This document shows positions 1 through 6,072 of a stretch of DNA of 44,118 nt, piece after piece; position 1 is the first letter of the stretch; every line of letters starts with the position of its first letter. Where the stretch lies: the IMG/VR virus record IMGVR_UViG_3300046007_002916, positions 1 through 44,118 of that record, one strand, 5' to 3'. The translations under genes were made by a program, and so were the position numbers. The DNA is from a virus. The notes under the pieces were generated by a model. The model worked only from the letters and a program-made list of their open reading frames with translations, made no database searches and was not told the origin of the DNA.

Positions 1-212
1 CTTTCCACAGGAGGACGGCAAGTGAGCAAGAAGAAACCAAAGACGATTGATGCTTCCTGCCCCGTTACGTTGATGGGGTGCGAAGGAGAAGTGATCGTAG
101 AGATGACTCCGACCGAGGCAGTTTCGATGCTCGAAAAGGCATGGCAGGAAAACAAGCGACTGCGGCAGGAGAACGCAACCCTCACCGCCGAGCGCGACGA
201 GGCGAGGCGGGA
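1..212. repeat. Contig-end redundancy, left copy
   Basis: The first 212 bases reappear at 43905-44116 with two differences (positions 133 and 148 here are G, T in the right copy). The overlap lies inside a gene between the replication and virion modules, not at the late/early junction where T7-like genomes carry their physical ends. It is best read as assembly overlap of a circularly closed contig, so roughly 43,904 bases are unique. Confidence 0.85.
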
Positions 213-309
213 GTTATGCCACGAAATATTCACCAACGGTGGACTGCGACCAAGCGAATACGCGAGACATCGTTGCTGGGATTGCTACAAGGCGGACGAC
301 AATGCCTGA
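22..309 (+). CDS. Small coiled-coil phage protein (95 aa), unknown function
   Basis: This is a 95-residue protein of unknown function. Translation starts at a GTG with a perfect AGGAGG at 9-14, seven bases upstream. Residues ~38-65 (leucine, glutamate and arginine rich, ending TAERDEARR) should form a coiled coil; the C-terminal part contains a CWDCYK motif. The TAERDEARRxxC segment and the W-C-tail recur in the 72-residue protein at 43711-43929, immediately upstream once the contig is closed, so the two are probably tandem duplicates. Its stop overlaps the start of the next gene, indicating co-translation. No catalytic motif is visible. Confidence 0.8.
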   Translation: MSKKKPKTIDASCPVTLMGCEGEVIVEMTPTEAVSMLEKAWQENKRLRQENATLTAERDEARRELCHEIFTNGGLRPSEYARHRCWDCYKADDNA

Positions 310-706
310 CCATCAACAGGACGGCATGACGCTCAAGGATTCGGGTGACCGTCAGACCTGGGAAACAGGGAGCCGCCGGGATACTCGGGACGGTAAGGGG
401 AGGTTCGACCTCCTGCCGTGGTCCGTGTTGTGGCAGGACGCCAAGTACATGGAGCTCGGTGCCAAGAAGTACGGGGACCGGAATTGGGAGAAGGGGCAAC
501 CTCTGTCCCGTTACCTGGATTCTGCCTGCCGCCACCTTGCCAAATACATGATGGGCCTGCGGGACGAGCCTCACCTCTTGGCCTGCCGCTGGAACATTGC
601 CGCGTATGTGTGGACCCTTGAGCGGATCAAGGACGGCTCTTTGCCCACCTCCCTAGACGACATGGGTGAGTCCTTCAATGCACCTATGGAGCAGAATGGC
701 ACCTGA
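302..706 (+). CDS. dATP/dGTP diphosphohydrolase-like protein (DUF5664 type)
   Basis: This 134-residue protein resembles the N-terminal domain of phage dATP/dGTP diphosphohydrolases (DUF5664), all-alpha proteins proposed to hydrolyse purine dNTPs. The recognisable core, residues ~31-110, runs from GKGRFDLLPW through AKKYGDRNW to a helix with RHLAKYMMG, H and R positions and WNIAAYVWTLERI. The ATG at 302 overlaps the previous stop and begins MPDHQQDG; a longer in-frame start at 239 would overlap the upstream gene heavily and is rejected. Such proteins can adjust the dNTP pool in phages with modified adenine, but no PurZ-like gene is seen here, so its role in this phage is open. The assignment rests on remembered family similarity. 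Confidence 0.72.
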   Translation: MPDHQQDGMTLKDSGDRQTWETGSRRDTRDGKGRFDLLPWSVLWQDAKYMELGAKKYGDRNWEKGQPLSRYLDSACRHLAKYMMGLRDEPHLLACRWNIAAYVWTLERIKDGSLPTSLDDMGESFNAPMEQNGT

Positions 707-905
707 CGACCTTCCCTTTGTCCACCCGACGTTTGTGGACGCCTTGAAAAAGCGGTTCCCGGTGCCCGTCCCCTCCCTTGATGACTCGGACCGTGCTATC
801 TGGCATCGGCTCGGTGCTTGGTCTGTCGTCCAGTTCATCGAGCGCATCGTCAAAGAACAACAGGAGAGAGCAACCCGTGTGCAGTCCCAGCATCCCGAAG
901 CCTAG
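696..905 (+). CDS. Small conserved phage protein upstream of portal (69 aa)
   Basis: This short protein (MAPDDLPFVHP...) is of unknown function. The ATG at 696 overlaps the preceding stop and has GGAG a few bases upstream; an in-frame ATG at 666 would lengthen the overlap and has a poorer context. It is rich in V, F and W with a predicted C-terminal helix (SVVQFIERIVKEQQERA). T7-like phages often carry small genes just ahead of the portal gene, and this one probably belongs to the virion transcription unit. No motif allows a functional call. Confidence 0.65.
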   Translation: MAPDDLPFVHPTFVDALKKRFPVPVPSLDDSDRAIWHRLGAWSVVQFIERIVKEQQERATRVQSQHPEA

Positions 906-1074
906 CCCGCCGCCGGCACCACCCCCGGCTCCCGTGAAGATGACCGAGTCCATGACTCCAACTGCTTTGGCCCGGTCGAAGCGCGTTGATGGCGGATACG
1001 GTCTTGACCTTCTGACGATCCCGATGATGTCGAACAGCTCAATGAAGGCCGGGGCGCAGATCCCAGGAACCTGA
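877..1074 (+). CDS. Small proline-rich protein preceding portal (65 aa)
   Basis: A GTG start at 877 preceded by AGGAGAGAG gives a 65-residue product beginning MCSPSIPKPSPPPAP, followed by a less repetitive tail (TALARSKRVDGGYGLDLLTIP). An in-frame ATG at 778 exists, but it lies inside the upstream gene and would encode a low-complexity Ser stretch. The stop TGA overlaps the portal ATG, so translation is coupled to the portal gene. Short genes of this type occur directly ahead of the portal in several T7-like phages, possibly as minor virion components. The function is unknown. Confidence 0.6.
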   Translation: MCSPSIPKPSPPPAPPPAPVKMTESMTPTALARSKRVDGGYGLDLLTIPMMSNSSMKAGAQIPGT

Positions 1075-2624
1075 TGGAAAACGGACAAGCACTCTGGACC
1101 CGGCTTGAGTCGGAGAAGTTCTCCTACATCAACCGAGCGCGTGAGGGGGCAAAGCTCACCCTCCCGTTCATCTACCCGCCCGCCGGTACGGGTTCCGTGA
1201 CTGCCCTCCCGACCCCCTACAACAGCCTCGGCGCCCGCGGAGTGAACAACCTTGCGGCCAAGCTGCTGCTGTCCCTGCTGCCCCCCAACACCCCGTTCTT
1301 CCGGTTCACCATGAACCGTGAGGTTGTGCGCCAGGCTCAGTCTGAGGAGATGCTCGGGGAACTTGACTATGCCTTCTCTGAGATGGAGAAGGAGATCATG
1401 GAAGAGATTGAGCGGATGCAGACCCGCCCGATCCTCTACGAGGCCATGCGTCACCTCCTGATCTGCGGCAACGGTCTCCTTGAGCTGACCCCTGCCGGGA
1501 AATGGCGGTTCCGTGGGTTAACCAATTACGCCATCAACCGAGACGCATCTCAGAACATTCTCCAGCTCGTCACCTGTGACTCCATCCAGTTCTCTGCGCT
1601 CCCGGCCTACATCCGGGAAGCCACGGGGATGGACTACCACGGCAACGATCAGCCCGTGGATGTCTACACCATCGTCATCCGCCGGGACAAGAACTACGAA
1701 GCCTGGCAGGAGGTCTGCAACATTGAGGTTCCGGACTCCCGGACCACCTACTCGTTCGACGATCTGCCCTACGTTGTCCTCCGGTGGAACCGGGTGTACG
1801 ACGAGGACTACGGGCGTGGTCTCGTAGAGGAGTACCTCGGCGACCTGATCTCCCTTGAAGGTCTCACCCGCAGCATCGTGGAGGCAAGCCTTGCCGCCTC
1901 TCGCATCCTGTTCTTGGTGAACCCGAACGGCCTGACTTCGTCCCGCACCCTTCAGGACGCCCCCAACGGAGCCATCCGCGAGGGTAACCCGGACGATGTC
2001 GGGGTGCTCCAGGTTGAGAAGTACAACGACTTCCGGGTTGCTCTTGAGACTATGGGCGGAATCAAGGAACGGCTTGGACAGGCGTTCCTGCTGAACACGG
2101 CGGTCCAGCGCAGCGGTGAGCGAGTGACGGCGACCGAAATCCGCGCAATGATTTCGGAACTTGAGTCGGCCCTCGGCGGCGTCTTCGCCACCTTGAGCGA
2201 CGAACTGAGCACCCCGCTTGTGAACCTGGTCATGGGCCAGATGATCAAGCGGAAGAAGCTCCGCAAGTTCCCCAAGGGTGTGGTTCGCCCGATCATCGTC
2301 ACGGGTCTCGACGCCCTTGGCCGGGGTCAGGACCTACAGAAGCTTGACGTCTTCATGGCCGGCATCCGGGACACCATCGGTCCGCAGGTTGCCGCGCAAT
2401 ACCTTGACGTTCAGGGCTACTTGGTGCGCCGCGCCTCGAGCCTCGGTCTTGATCTCAACGGACTCGTCAAGAGCCCGGAGCAGATGCAGGCCGAGCAGCA
2501 GGCCGCACAACAGCAGGCAATGGTCCAGCAGCTTGGTCCTTCGGTGGTCCAGGGCGGATCGAAGCTGATTGCACAGCAGATGCAGCAGCAGGGACAGGGA
2601 CAGGAGATGACTCAGAATGGCTGA
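1074..2624 (+). CDS. Portal (head-tail connector) protein, T7 gp8-like
   Basis: This 516-residue protein matches the T7 gp8 connector in length, position and sequence character. Twelve copies are expected at the capsid vertex, where they form the channel for DNA and the tail attachment site. Recognisable stretches include LWTRLESEKFSYINRAREGAKLTLPF near the N-terminus, GARGVNNLAAKLLLSLLPPNTPFFR, and an acidic-helical crown region around 330-360. The C-terminus is Gln-rich (QAEQQAAQQQAMVQQ), common in connectors. It overlaps the gene before it by one base and the scaffold gene after it by eight, consistent with tightly coupled virion genes. Confidence 0.95.
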   Translation: MENGQALWTRLESEKFSYINRAREGAKLTLPFIYPPAGTGSVTALPTPYNSLGARGVNNLAAKLLLSLLPPNTPFFRFTMNREVVRQAQSEEMLGELDYAFSEMEKEIMEEIERMQTRPILYEAMRHLLICGNGLLELTPAGKWRFRGLTNYAINRDASQNILQLVTCDSIQFSALPAYIREATGMDYHGNDQPVDVYTIVIRRDKNYEAWQEVCNIEVPDSRTTYSFDDLPYVVLRWNRVYDEDYGRGLVEEYLGDLISLEGLTRSIVEASLAASRILFLVNPNGLTSSRTLQDAPNGAIREGNPDDVGVLQVEKYNDFRVALETMGGIKERLGQAFLLNTAVQRSGERVTATEIRAMISELESALGGVFATLSDELSTPLVNLVMGQMIKRKKLRKFPKGVVRPIIVTGLDALGRGQDLQKLDVFMAGIRDTIGPQVAAQYLDVQGYLVRRASSLGLDLNGLVKSPEQMQAEQQAAQQQAMVQQLGPSVVQGGSKLIAQQMQQQGQGQEMTQNG

Positions 2625-3423
2625 ATCGACACCCATCATCGCAACTGACACATCGGTCGGCCCCAACGACGCGAAATTCATCGCGCTCGCTGATGCCGCA
2701 CAACAGGCAGCGGAACAGGCCAAGCAGCCTGCCGGCGAGTTCGGAATCGAAGACGCTCAGGTTCCTTCGGGCGACCTGCCGTCATCCACCGACTCGCCGG
2801 CTCCGCTTGCCGGGAAATTCAAGGACGCCAAGGACCTCGAGAAGGCATACCTGGAACTTCAGAAGAAGCTCGGAGAGAAGCCGCAGGACCCCAAGGCACC
2901 CACCGAACAGGAGGTTGCCAAGACCATCGGTCAGGATGCCCTGAGCGAATTCGTCACCGAGTTCCGCACCAACAACACGCTTTCCGAAGACTCCTATGGG
3001 AAGCTCCAGAAGATGGGGCTGTCCAAGGACATTGTCGATGCCTACATTGAAGGCCAGAAGTCTCTTGCCGAACGGCAGGTAGAGTCGGTGTACGCAAAGG
3101 TCGGTGGCCGTGAGTCGTTCCAGCAGGTGGTCGAATGGGCCACGCAGAACCTCCCGGCTGACGAACAGGAGGCGTACAACGCAATCATGGCATCAGGCGA
3201 CATGAAGGCGGCAGGCTTTGCCATCTCCACCCTTGCCGCCCGATACCAGGCAAGCGGTAATCGTCCACCCAACCGAATTGAAGGCAAGCCGACCATCGGC
3301 CAGGTGGGTTTCAGAAGCCAATCCGAAATGATCTCCATGATGGCCGACCCCCGGTACAAGACGGATCCTTCGTTCCGTCAGGATGTCGTCCGTCGCATGG
3401 CTGTCACCAAGTTTGCCGACTGA
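2617..3423 (+). CDS. Capsid assembly (scaffolding) protein, T7 gp9-like
   Basis: This 268-residue acidic protein lies between portal and major capsid, the position of the T7 gp9 scaffold that directs procapsid assembly and then leaves. The N-terminal ~70 residues are Ala, Gln, Pro and Ser rich and probably disordered; residues ~70-180 are helical and charged (FKDAKDLEKAYLELQKKLGEK). The C-terminus is basic and aromatic (YKTDPSFRQDVVRRMAVTKFAD), as expected for the coat-binding end of a scaffold. Translation is coupled to the portal gene by overlap. Length and context are typical, but primary sequence conservation in this family is low. Confidence 0.88.
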   Translation: MAESTPIIATDTSVGPNDAKFIALADAAQQAAEQAKQPAGEFGIEDAQVPSGDLPSSTDSPAPLAGKFKDAKDLEKAYLELQKKLGEKPQDPKAPTEQEVAKTIGQDALSEFVTEFRTNNTLSEDSYGKLQKMGLSKDIVDAYIEGQKSLAERQVESVYAKVGGRESFQQVVEWATQNLPADEQEAYNAIMASGDMKAAGFAISTLAARYQASGNRPPNRIEGKPTIGQVGFRSQSEMISMMADPRYKTDPSFRQDVVRRMAVTKFAD

Positions 3424-3983
3424 TGCGAATCGCCATCATCTGCCTTGTGTTGGTTGCAGGATGCAGCTCCACGCAGCGGATCTCGTCTTCCTCAGGTGAC
3501 ATCCGAACCGAGGCCCATGCCCTCATTGAGCATGGTCGTGAGACCAATGATCCGGAGGTGGTGAGCAGGGCGTCACGGATCGACGCCTTGGCCACCAAGA
3601 TCAACACGGACGTTGCCAACGTGCAGGACAAGACTCCTGCATGGATGACCATGCTCACCTACATGGCCATCGCGGTGGTCTGTGTTGCCACGGTCATCGT
3701 GCTTGCCCAGACCGGATTGGGGTCAGCCCTGAAAGCCGTTCTCGGGTGGATCCCTGTGAAGACACGGAACGATGCGCGTCTGGCCGCATCGGTACTGGAT
3801 GACGGAAAGCCAGAGAACGTCAGGGAATGGATCGCAAGTAAACGGACGGACCCTGTTTGGAACAGGGCGTTCGTAGACGCAAAGAAGGAACTCACCGAAT
3901 GCTCAACGACATCTTCCTCGCCATCATCATCCTCGCCGCAGGATTTGTCACCGGCTACTGGGCCTGCAAGTCCAAGAAGCTGA
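3423..3983 (+). CDS. Predicted lipoprotein with a central membrane segment; spanin candidate
   Basis: The 186-residue product starts MRIAIICLVLVAGCSS, a lipoprotein signal with a VAGC lipobox and Cys14 as the acylated residue. Residues ~15-72 would be periplasmic; residues ~74-96 (WMTMLTYMAIAVVCVATVIVLA) form a clear transmembrane helix. About 85 residues follow, ending in a Ser/Pro-rich tail that overlaps a second small gene. An outer-membrane lipid anchor plus an inner-membrane helix is the plan of single-molecule spanins, which fuse the membranes at lysis. Here the membrane helix is central rather than C-terminal and the periplasmic part is short, so this is only a candidate. Its place between scaffold and capsid genes is unusual. 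Confidence 0.7.
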   Translation: MRIAIICLVLVAGCSSTQRISSSSGDIRTEAHALIEHGRETNDPEVVSRASRIDALATKINTDVANVQDKTPAWMTMLTYMAIAVVCVATVIVLAQTGLGSALKAVLGWIPVKTRNDARLAASVLDDGKPENVREWIASKRTDPVWNRAFVDAKKELTECSTTSSSPSSSSPQDLSPATGPASPRS

Positions 3984-3991
3984 ACTTCTGA
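3899..3991 (+). CDS. Nested 30-residue membrane peptide
   Basis: An ATG at 3899 opens a 30-codon frame (MLNDIFLAIIILAAGFVTGYWACKSKKLNF) lying almost wholly inside the 3' end of the lipoprotein gene in another frame. It has one hydrophobic segment (IFLAIIILAAGFVTGYWA) followed by a basic tail, the pattern of a single-pass peptide with its C-terminus inside. The overlapped Ser/Pro-rich lipoprotein tail looks less protein-like than this frame, suggesting the small gene is the constrained one. GAAGG lies upstream as a possible ribosome-binding site. A lysis or membrane role is possible but unproven. Confidence 0.5.
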   Translation: MLNDIFLAIIILAAGFVTGYWACKSKKLNF

Positions 3992-4000
3992 GAAGTACAG

Positions 4001-4123
4001 ATGCAGAAGGGAAAGAACAAAGAGTTTGCCCGCATCGTCCGCAAGACGGCGGCGCAGGCAGCGAACGCAAAGCCGAGTAGTCATCGGACTGCTCCGGCGA
4101 AGACTCGCAAAACCGGAAGATAA
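4001..4123 (+). CDS. Small very basic protein (40 aa)
   Basis: Nine bases after the previous stop, an ATG opens a 40-codon frame rich in Lys, Arg and Ala (MQKGKNKEFARIVRKTAAQA... ending KTRKTGR). The composition suggests nucleic-acid or capsid-interior binding, but there is no recognisable domain and only a weak ribosome-binding site. The codon choice resembles its neighbours. It may be a minor virion component or a chance frame. Confidence 0.4.
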   Translation: MQKGKNKEFARIVRKTAAQAANAKPSSHRTAPAKTRKTGR

Positions 4124-4322
4124 ACTTCCACAAGCCAGCGGTTCCAAACGGAGCCGTTGTCTATTACTTCCGTGTGATCCTGGCAGGATCATGCGGATGA
4201 CGTCCAGATTGGGCAGCAATGTCCGCCAAGGCCCCATGCGTGGGATACCCCTGGCGTTGATTTCGCATGGCCACGGACCGACCCGTACTGCCAACGCAAT
4301 AGTTACATAAGGAGTCACCACA
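4124..4322 (+). promoter_or_regulatory. Non-coding leader upstream of major capsid gene
   Basis: This 199-base stretch precedes the capsid gene, where T7 carries its strongest late promoter. It holds a short dyad (GATCCTGGCAGGATC) and ends in AAGGAG, a good ribosome-binding site for the capsid ATG. A specific promoter for the phage RNA polymerase could not be identified, because no clearly repeated promoter motif was found across the window. Two frames here read like protein but lack start codons. Confidence 0.4.
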
Positions 4323-5381
4323 ATGGCTGGTGAATTCAACTTTACTGGAAACCGTACTGGTCGTAACAACGACGGTTCGGATCGTCGGGAACTGTTCCTC
4401 AAGGTGTTTTCTGGCGAGATCCTGTCGAACTTCTCCACGAAGCTCGTCCTCGCTCCGCTCGTCCGCAACCGCTCCATCGCGGTCGGTAAGAGCGCGACCT
4501 TCCCGATCTACGGCAAGGCGTCCGCCAAGTGGCACACCCCCGGCCAGAACATCCTGGAGTCTGCTGCCGGAATGCTCTCTGACTTCAAGTACGGTGAGCG
4601 CGTCATCAACATCGACAACATGCTGACGGCGAACACGCTGATCCATGACGTCGATGAGCTGCTCAACCATTGGGATGTCCGTGGTCCCATCGCCACCGAG
4701 CTTGGCTACGCCCTCGCCCGCGCGATGGACGGCTTCGCCATGCGTACGATGGTTGCCGCTTCTCTCGCAACCAACCCGATCAGCAATACCTCGGGTAACG
4801 GTACGGCGCTTGCAGGCGAGACGATCACCTCCGGCACCACCGGCTCGGTCACGGGCGGCGAAATCCTTACTTCCCTGTACACCGCGCAGGAGAAGTTCGA
4901 CAACAAGGATGTCCCCGAAGATGGTCGTTTCTGCATCCTTCGTCCCGAGCAGTACAACGCGCTGATTGCTACGGCTGGTTCGTCGGGCACGGCTTTCCGT
5001 TTCAGCCGTGACTTCAACAGCGACCTTCCCACGGCAAACGCGGGTCAGGGCTCTGCGTCTCCGCTGGATGTCGCCGGTTTCAAGGTGCTCAAGAGCAACC
5101 TGTTCCCGCGCAATGTTGACGACAGCTCGACGGACCTCTACACCAACAGCAACATCATCAACGATCCGTTCGGTGCTGATGGTGCGGGCTACGGTGCGAA
5201 CCTGTCGAAGTACTGGGGCGTCTGCGGTCATGCCGACGCCATCGGCATCATCAAGAAGCTTGATGTCGCTACTGAGATGGAGCGCAAGATCGAGTACCAG
5301 GGCACCCTCATCGTGTCGAAGCTCATGGCTGGCTTCGGTGTCCTGCGCCCGGAGTGCGCCATCGGCATGAAGTGGACCTGA
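4323..5381 (+). CDS. Major capsid protein, T7 gp10-like
   Basis: This 352-residue protein matches T7-type major capsid proteins in length and sequence. The N-terminus is MAGEFNFTGNRTGRNNDGSD, followed by the E-loop region with SATFPIYGKASAKWHTPGQ, and later FAMRTMVAASLATNP and CILRPEQYNALI, which fit the HK97 fold spine and A-domain. It assembles the icosahedral shell around the scaffold. It has a strong ribosome-binding site (AAGGAG, 4310-4315). Two GC-rich hairpins follow the stop, in the position of the T7 late terminator. No slippery sequence for a gp10B-type frameshift was seen near the stop. Confidence 0.97.
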   Translation: MAGEFNFTGNRTGRNNDGSDRRELFLKVFSGEILSNFSTKLVLAPLVRNRSIAVGKSATFPIYGKASAKWHTPGQNILESAAGMLSDFKYGERVINIDNMLTANTLIHDVDELLNHWDVRGPIATELGYALARAMDGFAMRTMVAASLATNPISNTSGNGTALAGETITSGTTGSVTGGEILTSLYTAQEKFDNKDVPEDGRFCILRPEQYNALIATAGSSGTAFRFSRDFNSDLPTANAGQGSASPLDVAGFKVLKSNLFPRNVDDSSTDLYTNSNIINDPFGADGAGYGANLSKYWGVCGHADAIGIIKKLDVATEMERKIEYQGTLIVSKLMAGFGVLRPECAIGMKWT

Positions 5382-5406
5382 TCCACTTGATTTGAAGTGA
5401 ACCTCA

Positions 5407-5436
5407 CCGCCTGCCCGGGGAAACCCGGGTAGGTGG
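5407..5436 (+). terminator. GNRA-capped hairpin after capsid gene
   Basis: A near-perfect 13-bp stem (5407-5419 with 5424-5436, two G-T wobbles) is capped by the tetraloop GAAA. It begins 25 bases after the capsid stop. T7 has its late terminator at the same place. There is no clean T tract, so it may reduce read-through or stabilise the capsid mRNA 3' end rather than terminate fully. Confidence 0.6.
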
Positions 5437-5459
5437 ATTCCTCCTTTCCCCCCTCTGAG

Positions 5460-5491
5460 GCCCCCGGGCAGGATCTAATCCTCCCGGGGGC
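5460..5491 (+). terminator. Strong bulged hairpin between capsid and tail genes
   Basis: GCCCCCGGG at 5460-5468 pairs with 5483-5491, and AGGAT at 5470-5474 pairs with 5478-5482 around a CTA loop. This gives 14 base pairs with one bulged C. Together with the hairpin at 5407-5436 it forms a tandem structure separating capsid from tail genes, probably an attenuator that keeps capsid transcripts in excess. Confidence 0.65.
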
Positions 5492-5505
5492 TGGAAGGAA
5501 CAACG

Positions 5506-6072
5506 ATGGTAGAGACCACCCAGCTTCAGGCAATCAACACGATGCTTTCCTGCATCGGAGAAAGCCCGGTATCAAGCCTCTCGTCAACGAACTCGGCGGA
5601 CGTCACGGTCGCCATGAACATCCTTGATGAGGTGTGTCGTGACCTGATGACCCGGGAGTGGTACTGGAACACCAAGAAGAATGTGACGCTGAGTCCGACC
5701 GCAAGCAACAAGATCATCATTCCCACCAACTGGGTCCGCATTGACCATGAGACCCTTGATCTCATCAAGCGTGGTGCTTACCTGTGGGACCGTGAGAACG
5801 AGACCGATGTGTTCACGACTGAAGTAAAGGAACTAACCGTCGTGATGTTCCTTGATTGGAACGACATGCCCGAAGCGGCCCGACGCTACTGCATGATCCG
5901 TGGCGGACGAACCCTTGCAGCCCGCATGGTCTCGAGCGAGAAGGCCGTTGGATTCACCGAGCGGGATGAGCAGCAGGCGTTCATGGTTCTCCGCGAGTTT
6001 GAGGTGGAGCAGGCGGATTACAACATGTTCAACAACCCCGACATCGCATACCGGAACCGACGCTGGGCATGA
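5506..6072 (+). CDS. Tail tubular protein A, T7 gp11-like
   Basis: This 188-residue protein corresponds to T7 gp11, the ring that joins portal to nozzle and forms the fibre attachment site. Typical features are the N-terminal AINTMLSCIGESPVSSL, the helix MNILDEVCRDLMTREWYWN, and a C-terminal helix with RDEQQAFMVLREFEVEQADYNMF. A good ribosome-binding site (GGAAGGAA) precedes the ATG at 5506, and the 3' end overlaps the next gene by four bases. Confidence 0.94.
   Translation: MVETTQLQAINTMLSCIGESPVSSLSSTNSADVTVAMNILDEVCRDLMTREWYWNTKKNVTLSPTASNKIIIPTNWVRIDHETLDLIKRGAYLWDRENETDVFTTEVKELTVVMFLDWNDMPEAARRYCMIRGGRTLAARMVSSEKAVGFTERDEQQAFMVLREFEVEQADYNMFNNPDIAYRNRRWA

Noticed and set aside
1-212. 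The terminal redundancy as biological direct terminal repeats.
   Set aside because: It lies inside a gene away from the late/early junction, and the right copy shows error-like changes at the contig end.
4124-4322. Protein-like stretches in two frames before the capsid gene (e.g. KINFHKPAVPNGAVVYYFRV and a following +1-frame segment).
   Set aside because: Neither frame has a start codon at a usable place and they would need a frameshift to join; treated as leader, possibly with gene remnant.
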